From contig CM066730.1 in the NCBI GenBank assembly GCA_033961575.1, positions 133,610,023-133,674,022 of the forward strand: 64,000 nt of DNA, in the 5' to 3' direction. This DNA comes from Aselliscus stoliczkanus (taxonomy: Eukaryota; Chordata; Mammalia; Chiroptera; Hipposideridae). Positions 1 to 13,200 of the stretch are shown in pieces. The notes below the pieces were generated by a model. The model was given only the letters and a program-made list of their open reading frames with translations. It did no database searches and was not told where the DNA came from. The position numbers and the translations under genes were made by a program. The number at the start of each line of letters is the position of its first letter. Position 1 is the first letter of the stretch.

Positions 1-1135
1 ATTCCATCAAGAATGAATCTTATGTTGGAAAAAAATGAACTGATGTCCAATCTTTCCTTTTTTTTTTGGAGGAGGAAACAGGAATCAGAGGGAGAATAAG
101 AAATAAATAATCAAGAGAGGCACTTGAAATTGATTTTCGAAGAGGAGAAAAGTTGATATAGGCTAACCGATCTCGAATTCTCTACTAAAGTACACGAAAC
201 AGGAGAAGGAAGGGGGGGCTACACCACTGCTGTGTTGATAAAATGGTGTTACACAAGCTTATAAAGGTCAGGCATACGGTAACACTGGATGGCAGTCAAC
301 CTCAGTCTAACCAAGTCTTACGAAGAGGAAAGAGCTTTGTGATGAGCCCTGTTGCTAAATCAGGCAGCATTATCCCATGATCTCCTCACCAGGATTGCAG
401 CCATAGTGAAACATGCCAACATCAACCTGTCTTTACAGCTGCAAGGATGAGCTAAGTGGCCCCTGACCTAGTCTGGGAAGAATGATGAGCTAGCCTTATC
501 TCCATGACACTCAGGTTCACACATCCCCAGGGGCTTTGGGGAAGGAGGGATGCTGTCCTTAGGCCGTTTTTGTCCCTTGCAAAGGAACACAGATACCACA
601 TTTAACTCTTGGTATGGAAGCCATGATTACAGAGTAATCATTTTGTACCCGGCTTCATTTACCTGTCCTGTGTTAAGAGGTGGGATTATTCTTTTGAATA
701 TGTGTTCATTTACAATATATAGTTAACAGCCTCAACTGGCATTTTCTTGCCAATAGTGACTTGGGGGTATTTTTGGTTTGCCAGTCTTTTTGGAACAGCA
801 AAAGCAACACCTCTGAGCTGAGTGAGCGAAGAACAAAATTTCCCGCTCAGCATTCCAGCTCCCCCGGCTGGCTTTTTCCAGAGGCAGGCTGTGGCAGGCG
901 AGTGCTGGGTTAAGGAGAGAGGGGATCCAGGGCTTTGCTAGGGACTCCAAAGGGGCTAACAGAGGCAAGCAAGCTTTTGGGACTTCTGAATCTACTCGAC
1001 AGAAGGTGAAAATGCAGCACTGCTCTTATAATCGTTGAGAGGCTTACTCAACTGGCCACTGTCCTTCCAGCCTTGGAATACCCTCAGATGGGCTGCTGCC
1101 TCCTGGAGGAGCTTTGGGCTTCATTTCGAGCTCAC
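1..1135. other. CACHD1 intron, partial (downstream of exon 20)
   Basis: Begins with the donor GTGAGC at 1,135 and leaves the window unfinished. Apart from a short T run at 58-68, no repeat family or coding signal was recognised. Confidence 0.8.
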
Positions 1136-1297
1136 CTTGGGCAGCCAGAGGAGACATATGCTGATGACTCCGGCGGTGAATCTGGTGGCGGTAGGCATAC
1201 ACAGCCAGGACGAGGACCATGATGCATCCCATGATGCCTCCAGCCACGGGACCCACGGGAGCACTTTTAATCATGTTCAGGGTGATCACCTCGTCAC
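1136..1297 (-). CDS. CACHD1: CACHD1 window exon 20 (transmembrane helix)
   Basis: 162 bp, about residues 1082-1136. It reads [20 protein letters not shown] followed by the hydrophobic [16 protein letters not shown] basic stop-transfer stretch [10 protein letters not shown] and MSPLAAQ come next. This is the only transmembrane segment, orienting the cache/VWA region outside and the tail inside. Acceptor TTCATGAAG|GT; donor CAAG|GTGAGC. The next exon (expected to begin EMSVRMSN) is not within the 1,135 bp to the left. Confidence 0.97.
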
Positions 1298-4200
1298 CTT
1301 CATGAAAAGAAACATGCAGAGATCCCTGGTCAAGATTTCCTAAGTGCGGCAGAGGTGGGGATGGGGTTGAGGTGGGAAGGAACAGAGTGGGAAGGGGTGT
1401 GGTGATGATAGGAACAGCTGCCTGAAGCTCTGACTTCCTTAAAGAAGACCCGTCAGAAAGTGGGGGCAGTGGCTTCGTTTAATCCTGGTTCTCAAGTGAA
1501 ATGCTGGTGGCTCGGCACAGCAAGAACACAATTAGCAAGATCTGGTAAAACTAGTGAGTATCTGATGAGAGTCACTTAAATATGTGGCGCCCAGTGCTGA
1601 GAGCTGAGCTCCCTGGAGTGTGGGACACGAGGAAGAGAAGTCACCTAGTAGATAGGTGAGAAGGGGAAGGTGGGCCTCTGGGGGTCATGTGACTGATTTC
1701 ACTGACATAAATGACACTAGGTTCAATTAATATGTGGCAAAACTATCACATTTCAAAGCTTATGCGTTCCCTTTAAAACACCATTTGCACTTCTTAGAAA
1801 ACTGTAGGTGGGCATAGAAAGTGACTTCTTAGAGAAAGGTCACATCCACCATGTCCCAAGCTGGTTCAGCAATAATATGGGAGCTCAGAATCCTTCCTCA
1901 TACACCAGCTTTTCTTTTACGGACAGACTTATGTGGGGAGATCTTAAAAATCCAGGTTACGAACTAAAGGCTTAAATATTTGCTTCACCTGCCAGCTAAG
2001 CTTTAGGAGTTTGTGCTAAGTCCAGAAAAACACAGGGAAAATCTCACTGAGGGAGACAGGTAGTATTTTTGAGGTATCTTGGGGCCTGATCCCAGAAGCA
2101 TTCTTCTCTACAGTGTTCCCGTCCCCCACCCTAAGCCAGTCCAGCTGCATTGGGTAGCTCTGTCTTCTGAGGCCCTAAATAATGACTTGTAGCCACAAGA
2201 TTTCTGCCTTTGCAAAAGCTGTGCAGGAAGGTTGTAGCAGGAAGTGGATGTGCAGTGGTTACTCCGCCCATCGCCGGTCCTGGGCTTCTGACAGCTGGGA
2301 TTCACATTCAGACAAACCTGAGAGCTCAGCCATATGGAAGTCAGGCCTGATAGCTCTCAGGACAAGCTTTATGGGAATGAATTCCAGGCTTGCAAAATTT
2401 GGCAGGACAGACGGCTGCTCACTCTGCACAGAATATCTAGCCAGCTTTGAAGGTAATTATCTGAGTTGGTTTTGTAACTAAAAACTACTGGCAAAGGAAT
2501 CAGGGAAGGAGAGAAGAGGGTCATTTTAGGAGATTTCTGTCCCAGGACTTAGGCAGAAAAATGTGTATTCAAGAATCAAACTGTTATATGGGTTCCCAAC
2601 CAACATACCTATTGCTCCCATGTCATCAACGTAGGGGCTTTTGGCTCCCACAATCCCCCCAAAACACTCTTTCTGGGGCGCACAGTAGGATTTGTCCAGG
2701 TGAGTCTTTCCATCGCTGTCCACCATGCACCATTCACAATCCAGCACACCAAAACAGTCCCTGCCAGAAAGACGATGCTGAATGTTCTAGAAAGCAGTGC
2801 CGGGCAGGGCAGAGCACATGGGCTGGGGCATCAGACATTACTTACTAGTGCTGTAACTCCTTGAATGTTAGTTTCCTTGCCTTACAAAATAAGAATAGCA
2901 ATAGTCTGCCAGAGGATAGCTGCTCTATGTCCCTCAGCAACTCGGAAATGAGAGAAATAAAATTGCCCTCTGTGAATCAAACCATGAAACCCACATACAT
3001 GGATGAGTGCGGCATTATTCAAATCATCATAAAAGACCAAATGGACCCTCAGCTTGAGACTTTGGTTTACCATTGCCTAAGCGTATGGTCATTTAAAAAA
3101 AAAAAGGAAGCACAAAAAAATAGTCAGATAATTTTGGGCAATACTAGATAAATTACACAGATTTTCTTACTGTCCATTTCTTAGAACTTTTAATATGTTA
3201 AGTGCACTATCTCTTTCCAAGAGAGTATATGCAGTGTTTCTCAAACTTAATTGACTTTAGGTTCCTGTATAACATCTCAATTTATTGGATGCCCTTACCA
3301 TTTCTTTGCCAAAATATACACCAAAAGTAGAACTGATTGCCCCTTCTACTCACTAACTGTTTAATCAAAAGACAACTGCAGTTCTGTGTTCCTTGGCTTT
3401 TTCAGAGCATGAGGTTAGGCTCTGGTGTGCCTAATAAATGGTATTCTAACTAGAGAAAAATAAAAATGGCAACCTGCAGCTACAATAAACAAAGGACCCC
3501 GTTCCCACCCCTTTAGGCGACCATAGCCACTATTCCCATGTCTAGTCACAAACACCCTATGGAGGAGGGGGATGGAACAGAGGACATGTGGTTTTCAGTT
3601 CTGAAAACAAAACTACCATGAGGCAGATCTGCTTTCTGAGAAAGAAAACTGATAAGCTTCACTGTGTCATACCTAGAGGCTTGATCCCTGGGTTCTGGTT
3701 CTAAAGCCCATGAGTACCTGCCCCTTGCCCTTGTTTCTTCATGCCATGTCCCCTCCCACACTTACTTTCATATTTTAGGTGGGATAACTTTCCCACCTAC
3801 AGATGAGGCTCCTAACATATGGAACAAATGGTACAAATGGTACCTATGGTACAAACGCCAAATGCATATCTTTATGTGCAACTGTAACAGGTGAACACTG
3901 GACAACTTTAAACCTGGTAGATAAAAGGCTTATGGAAATCAGTTTCAGGTCTGGAAAAGAGAGACTACTTTTTAAAACATCAAGAATGGGAATGCTAAAT
4001 ATCAGCTGGAAAATCTCAATGAGGTTGCTTGCTGGTCACTTTCCTTTATTAAGTTCTGCTCCCAAAGCTGTTATGTTGACGTGACACAAGCAATGGGCAC
4101 TGCTTACCCACTTTTCATCCTCTGATTGCACCTGCTGTTGATACACTGGTGAAGAGCATCCTGCAGGCCAGGATCAATAGCTGTATATGTCACCGGCTCC

Positions 4201-7200
4201 TGGTGGACCTCGCAGCTTGGGTTTCTATTCAGGAGCAAGTCTGGAGGTTAGGACCACATACACGCCAAGCCCATGATGCCCTGGCCCCTACAGATTTGGA
4301 TTTGAATCCTGGCTTTGCTACTTAGCTATATAAAACCTTAGGCCAATCACTTAACTACTCTGAGCTTCAATTTGTTCATCTTTTTGTGCAATAGAAATAT
4401 TAAAAAACTAGGAAATTATACATATTCAACAAAATGGGAATATATACATGCAATCAAAGGTGGATATTATCTCACCTCACTCACCATTCTAAATCTTACT
4501 TTTCAGAGGTAACCACTGTAAACAGTTTGATGAGGGTCCTTTTATTTTATTTAATTTTTAATTTTTTTTTTTTTTTGAGGGCAGTGTCACTGGCCCTCAT
4601 ATGTGGGACCCGAACCAGGGCCACCGGCTTCCCAAGCCAGCGCTTAACCACCACGCCACTTCGCTGGCCCGATTAGGGTCCTTTTAGACATTTTTTTCTA
4701 TGCCTAAAGAAACATATACAGTTGACCCTTGAACAACCTGGGTTTGACCTGTGTGGGTTGACTTTTCAATAAATACCTGTACTGTCTTCAGTCCGAGGCT
4801 GGGGGAGCCACAGATGCGGATGGCTGGTTGTATGCATTGATCTACACCATTTTATATAGAGGACTTGAGCATCCGTGGATTTTGGTACCTGCAGGGGTTT
4901 CTGGAACCAATGCCTTTCAGACACCAAGGGATAGCTAAGTTTTGGGGGAGTCAAAGTTATATACAGATTTTCTACCGCATGGGGGCGGGGGGGTCAACTG
5001 CTTTGTTCAAGGGTCAACTGTACTAGTATGTGTACACACAACATTCTTTCTTCTAGAGAAGGGACTTACCACAATTTATTTAACTGGCCTTAAAACCGAT
5101 CACTAATATAAATAATGCTATGTTATGTGTGAGCATGTGTGTATGAAAGGTATCTATACATTTATCACAAGGTTAATTTGAAAACTGACTTAATGTACAT
5201 AAAGTACCTGACACATGGTAGGCACTCAGTTAATGCTTGTAATAGTCTCAGTCACACATACTATTAATACTTTCACAGCATTTAAATTTAAACCAGAAAG
5301 TGGACTTCATTTTAAGGCATTACAGAGCTTGAAATCTGGCTCACTGAACAGTTACATCAGTAGAAAGAATCATCCTCTTATACTCCAACCCAAAACAAAT
5401 CTATAAACAAGAGTCTTAGTGTATGTATAGTATTATATATATTTTTACCGGTTCTCTGCATTGGTGAGGTTGCCAGTACACTCATTGACCTCTAGAGGGC
5501 ACTCACAGGGACACTCACATTCATTTTGTTCCATTCTGAAAAGCAAAAAGAAAGTTACTATGCAGAGGGTCAATAACAAGCTATATATTGTACACGTACC
5601 AGGGGGAAGAAAAATAAAGAAAAGTTGAGCTGGAAAAGCGACGATAAAAAAAAAATCATGACACAACTGGACTCAATCCATTGCTCTTTGGGTAAGGATG
5701 GTACAAACAACACAGCTCTAAATGTTTTTGTAACCAGGACTTTCCTTTTCTCCAGGATATACCCAGCACTTTCTGTTTATTTTGCAGATGCCACTTCAGA
5801 ATGGTTGACATCAGTTAAAATATTCAACAGCCTGGTAAACAGAAAGTATGACCCATTGCGTTTTTACCGGTGACAGTTGAGACAGAGCCGGTCCACCATG
5901 CTGCAAGCACAGAAGGCAAGAGAGTCGCATGTTTCGTTGACAATGCCGACAAACGCGTTGGTTCCTGGGATCCTCGCAAGTCTGTATTTAGAACAGTGGC
6001 TACCATGCACAAGGTTCGTCAAATCCCCCTGCAGATAACCGAAGTGTCAAAAGTGACAGAATAATGCAACGACTCAGCCCTACCATGGTGAAAACAATCT
6101 TTCAACCAGCTGTTCAAAATAGCTTTTAACAATAAAACCTTATTTCTGATTACAAAAGTAGTATATAGTCCCTGCTAAAGAATGGGAAGGTAAAAAATAT
6201 TCATCGTCCCATTAGGCACAGATAATTCTCATTTAAAAGTTGTGTATATATAATTTATTATTTTATCTATGCTTATACAGGTAAAATTTGCATAGCTGTT
6301 TTATTATCTGTTCTTTCCTTTTCAACATGTAATAATGTAACGTTAAATGAAAATAAATGCCAGAAGCAATGAAAGACAAATTTCAGGTAAGGAATAATTT
6401 GGAATTTATTCAAAGTCAAACCTACGCAACCAGAAAACATGCACTCCCCCTCCTTGGATAACAAAGCTCTCTTCTTCTAGAATAAAATTATTTAAAAATC
6501 ACAGCCTCTTTAAGAGGCCAGTTGCCTGCTTCCAGAATATTTAAACAATCCAATTAAAGCAAGCATCCTTTTCTTCATTCTGTAACAAAGAAATGTGACA
6601 GCCAGTTTCTTTCTCTTTTTTTTTTTTTTTTTTTAAGATTTTATTGGGGAATTAGGGGAGGGGAACAGCATTGGGGAATTGGGGAAGGAGAACAGACAAG
6701 TTGCTGTCTTCTTGTTCTTCAGTCTAGTTGCAGAGGACGTTGCTTCACTGGCCCATGTTGGTATCATCATTGTGCTCTTCCCGGATGAGGCAGATCAGTT
6801 GCCGGCCTCTGGATGTCGCTCACCGTGGCTATCGGCAGCTCACGCTGGCTGCCGGCCACTCACTGTAGCCTATGGCAGCCCACCTCAGCAGGGGCTGCAG
6901 CCTACACCGTCACCGGGACTCGCAGTCCAGCTCCAGGTGGAGCTGTTGTTAGCTGTAGAGGGCAATGTCACTGGCCCTCATATGTGGGATCCGAACCGGG
7001 GCTGCTGGCGTCCCAAACCAGCTCTTAACCAATGAGCCTCTCGGCCAGCCCTGATAGCCAGTTTCTTGAATTGCCAAATTTGTCACCCCATTAGAAAACT
7101 AAAGGTTCAAAAGCGGCATTGTAACATTGAGTAGGGTCATTTTTCTGCACATGTGCCATATGTAGTAGGTCCATTATTTACCATTATTTAATCAAGCACT

Positions 7201-10200
7201 TGTTTCCATGCCTGTCATCCCTATGTGTGCATAGTAAGAATAAGCCTAACTCCGAGAAATAAGGCACTGAAAGGGTTCTTGGAGGCCTAAACAAATTTTC
7301 CATTGTCTGGAAGATGCCTGCCTGCCTTTACAATACAAACAAAATATAGTAGTATCCTGTTAGCTCCAAAACTCAGGGAGGCTCCAATTCCATTTTGGAA
7401 TACTTGGGCCATTAAGAAATTATTCTAATTCATATTCCACTAAAATTTGCGTTTCTGAAAATTTTCTACCTGAATATCCTGGCTTTGTCTGCTGTAGATT
7501 CAGGAAATCATTGTACAAATTATAGGAGACACACAGAGTAAGAAAGATGCACAGAAGAAGATAACAGAATAAGAGCAAGTAACCTTATCTGGCAGCCTCC
7601 CCGGATTACACTCAAGTTTGTCAATGTCTCCTTTAAAGAGAGCACTCCTCAGAATGATATGAGGTCTGAACAGAGTAATAATGAATTCCTTTGCTTTGAA
7701 TACACTATCCTACTAATGTATTTGTTTTTATAATTCTTCTATTCCCTTAGACAATTGTTTTTGCAACTGCTTTTCTTGAGATGAAGTTTAAGATTTTAAT
7801 TTAACCTGATACATCCTTAAAATGAATTTTTCATTTTATTTATTTTTTATTTATTTATTTTTTTTGAGGGCAGTGTCACTGGCCCTCACATGTGGGACCA
7901 AACCGGGGCTGCTGGCTTCCCAAGCCAGCGCTTAACCACTGCACCACTCGGCCGGCCCAAAATTAATTTTTAATTATACCTTTAGTGATATAAATATTTA
8001 TTCTAAATATAAAAGCTTATTTCTTTTTAATGATTTTTTGAGTGTTGGTTCTGACAGTCCCTGTTTTAGTTCTCTCCCAGCTAGGAAAATCCTTAAGATC
8101 TTTAACCATATCCAGGTAAGTTTACAGTACCTCAAATCATACAGAGTATTCTAAGCTTAAAAGAAAGAAAGTACTTTCGAAGGATCTACATGAGAATTCC
8201 CATCTAACAGGGCGGATAACCAAGGATGGACCTAAGCTGGCTTTAGGCATTTCAGGAGGCTGAGTGATCTCTAGAAGACAGGAAGAGAGGAATACATGGT
8301 GCCAAATATATTTATACAAGAGAGTGAGAACAGACTTCTGCAGACATTTCAAAAGGCTTTGATTGGATGAGTCTTGAAGCAAACAAACCAAAATAATACA
8401 CCATGTGTGAGACCTTAAAACATTCAGTTCTCTACTCTGGGCTTTCTGGTCCACAACTGTCATACAGGGGGAGTTGGGCTAAGGTCTTGTCCTACTGTAA
8501 TTCTAAGGCAATCAAACAGCCAGGAGTAATTTTCCCATATCAACCATTATTCTGCAGTGCAAAGGGATATGCGATTATTATGGGATCTACTTACCACAAG
8601 GCTAGTGTTGAATTTATAAAACCTCTGGACTGTTCTGTCACTGAAGCTGTTGCACAGGTTTTTCTTTACAAAGTTGGGATGGTTCAGGATATCATTTGCT
8701 ACCAGGGGCTCCTAACAAGGTCAAGCAGAACAAAAGACATAGCCATGTCATTAATGGGCTGCAGGATGTTGGAGACCTGAGCTATCACCTTTGTGGCAAA
8801 TACCTTGTGGGTGATGTGCTGCTGTTCCACAGGTGCGTGTCCTTTGGGGTCAATGAGGGTTGGATGTGCCACCAGATAACCCCTGTCCTCCATTATGAAG
8901 CACCTGTTCCAAAACAAGTGACATCCCTGTCATATAAGCAGTTTTGTTTTGATGCTTACAGAGAGTGTTTGTCGTGTTAGCCCTAAAACAAATTGCATTT
9001 ATCTCAGGTTCTCGAAAAATATCCATGGACAAAATGAAGGATGGCTGACAGGTAGATAGGTACATAATCCGGGAGGCAGTGGATCACTCAGCATACAGCT
9101 TAAGGTGAGAGAGTTATGCCTGTCTCCGAGGTCACCTACATAGTTCCTACAGAATGTGACTACCCAGTCCAAGTAAGATGGACTGGGAGATCTTTGGCCA
9201 GATATGGAAGTGGGAAGTGTATTCTTTTGCTGAAGAAGGAGATTCTGAATAAAGTGGACTTGAGTATAAAGGCACAAACTATATCATGAAATTTCTTCTT
9301 TCAATGATAAACATATATAAACTATGACATTCAGGCGACATACACAAAGATATTTGATGGAAACACTAAATGAAGCTAGAACTGCTCTAATTAAGACTAT
9401 TTTCTGCTCTATTTTACTCTACATCCATCAAACCAGCTTGCTTTGAATCCTGCATTCCCTCATAAGGGCCAATGTGAAATTTAGCAGTGATACGAAGCAT
9501 GGGCCATGAGATTGAAATAAGAAAGCTATTTTTAAAAGTGGCCTGTAATAAATCAAGGGAATGCCCTTGCTTTGATCAGGCATGTTCTTTTGAAATTCAG
9601 GTGGCAAAGACTTTTAGTTCCATGAGCCCCTTTCTGGGGAAATTTAAAAGGAGCAGTCTAGGGGTCTGAAAAATCTCACAAAGACTTTGGTGTAATAACT
9701 AAGTTAACATCAAAAGTACTACACTAGAGTACCCTCTGGTCTTTCTAGCACCCATGATATGGGAAACCTCTAATTATTGACTTCTAAAGAAACAAGAGCT
9801 TGGAGAATTCCATGCCACAGTTATGCTCCTTGTTACGAGCCAAGTTTGATTGTCTATATTATAGATGACATGCATCTATGTCCTTCCTAATAGAACCTTC
9901 CTAATAGAATACCCAGACCACGGACTCAATTTCTGGTCCTGACCTTGACAATGTGGCTGCCACTGAAGCAGAGATAACGGACATCAGTTTCTTTGTATTT
10001 TGCAGCTAGAAAGAAAATGGTGCCCCTGACGGGCTTACCTTATTTTGTTGCCACCATCTTGGTTACAAACAGGTAATAAATCCATCAGAACTTTGTAGAA
10101 GTATCTGAGTGTGAAGTCAATGCCCATCACAGCCACAGTATGCCCAGACGACAGCTGCGTACTTCACGTGAAAAAGGTCAAAGAGAACAAGAAGCATGTT

Positions 10201-13200
10201 TGTTTAAAGGTCAAAGCTATGCTCAATCCTAAGGACAGTGAATGATATCAGAAATACATGCCTACGGTTCCTCTGCACTGTCTACCTCTACAAAAACAAT
10301 TAACAATTATAAATGACTGATTTAGCATAACATGGATATTTGAGAGAAAAACTTAAAACTAAAGGTAGAACTTTCTAAATAAGACCAGCCCAAACCATGG
10401 GCAGCTGTGGACTATGGCTAGTCCTGATTATATATGTTGAGACAGTGGTTGGACTTCTATTTGGCAAGAGTATGGGGGTGGGAGGGAATAGGTAGTAGGA
10501 GGAGGTTGGATGCAGGGCCACAATGGTTCCTTCTAACAAAAACCCTTTAGACAAGGAACCTGAGTGATCCCCTAATTGTTTCCTTCATTTTATAGAGAGG
10601 GAAACTGAGATCTCCTAAAGATTAACTGACTAGAGTAAGGTCACAAAAAACTTAGTAAAAACAATGTCTAGTTTTCTTTTTATACCATGAAGGTTGGGTC
10701 TACCCAAAACACAGCTCATATTCTAGAATAAGACTCTTGGTTCACAGGCCAGTTCTTTCACAATTCTAAAATGCTACTCTCAAAAAGAGGAGCACCAAGT
10801 AAGGCGAATTTGGACACTACTACATGGTGCTAACCTTTTAGTTCTGGAATCAAGCACATCTGGGGGCCAATCCTGGCCCTATTGGTTTCTACCAATGTGG
10901 CTCCTGGGATGTTACTTAACCTTTCTAAGCCTCAGTTTTCCCATCTGAAAATGGGGATAAATAGTATCCACTTCATAAGGCTGTTAATGGGATAAAATGA
11001 GATGTGTGTTTACAGTGCTTAGCAAGCTGCCAAACATATCATCAAAAACACCCAATAAGGTGTTTCAGGAAAAGTCACTCTAATGAAAACTAAATAGGGC
11101 TTAAAGCTCAGTCCTAGACAGAGAGTGAGCTCATTATTTGTTCAGAGAAATTATTTGTTTGGAGAAATATCAGAAGCATTGAGTCCTCACTTGGAACCTA
11201 GGTTCTTTTCAATCCAGTATGTTCATGGGCAGTTGGAAGGGCCTGAGTTACTTGACCAATGAACTCCTGTACTTTTGTGGTTAGGAATTTTCAGGGTTTA
11301 CCCAACACGGGACATTCTAAGAGCCCATCATCATCCACCCATTTGATCTCTTTATAAAGAAAACACCAAAAGAAAAATGGCACTACTATTGACAAGAACT
11401 TTAAAAATAGTAATTGGAAAGCTCAGGAGGAACTTGTCAAAGTAAAACCCTCTTGAAAATTCAGAGCTTTTAAGTGAAATTAGCTTTGCCATGTAGACAA
11501 CTGCTCCCTACTGGTTACTGTCAACATTGATACTTACATCACCTCAAACCCCATCTCCATTCCCCTCCGAACAAATAAACAAACCACTAGAAAAAGGGAC
11601 CATGACCTATAATGAAATTTCTATCAGAGCTTTGCTGTCAAGACTGTTTTGGCATGGGATGGGGGAGGAGGTTGTGGGATCACATTTGAGAGGCTATTGC
11701 CTCAAGAAGAGCCCCTCTTGTTATTAAAGTGACTTAAATTCCACTATGGGAGCAATCTAAGACTCTGCTACCTTACATGGAATTTGTGTTTTGTAGCAAA
11801 TAATGTTTTGTTGATGTATCCGTCAAAAGAAGTTTAAAAGTCTCTTGGTTGTCCAGGAAAGAGTGATGAGTCTAAACAATAGCCATCATTCTGATAATAA
11901 TAATGGCTTCCATTTACTGAATAGTCACAATTTATGGGCACTCTGGTAGGCATTTCAATACATCATTTCATTTATTTCTCACAGAAACCTTTTGAGCATA
12001 ATCATTTCTAGAAAACTGAAGCTTGGGAAGAATATATATTTGGCCAAAGTCACACAGTAAATAACTAGTGGAAGCAGGAATTTAAAATCAGTCTCTTCAC
12101 AAAGAGGAAACACTGATGGTTGCTAGATGGGACAGGGTGGGCATGAGGGAGAAGGGGAAGGGACGAGACAACAGAAATTGGTAACTACAATATTGCCGCA
12201 GGGATAGAAAAGACAGTTTGGGGGAATATAATCAATAATGTTGTAAATATTTTTTAGGGGACCAGATGGACTCATGTCTTGTTAGGCAGACCACTTCATG
12301 GACGGTGTAGAGGCCTGACCACTGCACTGTACATCTGAAGCTGATGCTGAATAATATTAGATGACAACTATAATTTAATACATATATAGTCATGGGATGT
12401 GGAATATAGTGTGGGGATGGAGTCAACGGAATTGTAATAGATATGTATGATATCGGGGGTGGGGGGCAATGGAGGGGGGAGTCACTTTGTAAGGGCTGAA
12501 AAGGATAACTATTGAATTGTTTTGTACATCTGTAACTAATAATAATAAAAAAGTAATAATACTAAAAAAAATAAAATCAGTCTCTTCAACTCCAAAGCAT
12601 GTAGTGTTGGTAATCATTGGGTTACACCACCTCCTTGGGTGTGCACAGCACTCAAGAGTTTCTAAGCAATTTTACACAATCTAATTTAATGCCCTGCAAA
12701 GACTCAGGAAGGAATTATAGTTCCCATTTTATAAATGAAAAATTAGGTTTAGAATGATGAAAATACTTAAAAAAAAATTGAGCGCCTTTTATTTATGGTA
12801 TAGAGTCCAGTATGCAAATTTGGCTCTTTCTACAATACAACACTACAGCTGCCTCAGTAAAAAATACAACTCAGGTTTTTTGGGACAAGTTCATTTTTGT
12901 TTCTAAACTTCCCCGGTTTGACTTCCATCTGCTCAGATATGATGCACACGCTGAAGTAAAAGCATGCACATTGCCTGTGTAAGTCTAGCATTCATATTTT
13001 TACCTGCAGTTCAAAAATGTATATCGTTACCATAGCAACTCATAAAGATTACCATAGAAAAATCAAACTAAGGCTACATTTCTGCGTACCAGAGACTATA
13101 CTGTTTGCAGCACTTTTATGGGGCTTTCACTGTCCAAGAGTCCTTTAATCACTGACTGTACTTCATCATCTCTAGCAGCACTCTCATTCTCTAAAGAATG

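Larger units (their letters stand above)
4430..5140 (+). repeat. Old L1 3'-region fragment, interrupted by a SINE and a Tigger-like element
   Basis: The left arm (4,430-4,544), a middle piece (4,687-4,718) and the right arm (5,023-5,140) read as one L1M-type sequence once both insertions are removed. Family assignment is by resemblance. Confidence 0.5.
6029..8594. other. CACHD1 intron 15 (2,566 bp)
   Basis: Contains a long and a short tRNA SINE (listed separately). The remainder is AT-rich unique-looking sequence. Confidence 0.75.

Noticed and set aside
1..1135. Search for the next CACHD1 exon (cytosolic tail)
   Set aside because: No minus-strand match to the expected start of the tail; the exon must lie left of the window.
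4545..4670. tRNA-like A and B boxes considered as tRNA genes (here and at every SINE)
   Set aside because: They belong to SINEs with tails and target duplications and lack a foldable acceptor stem or anticodon arm.
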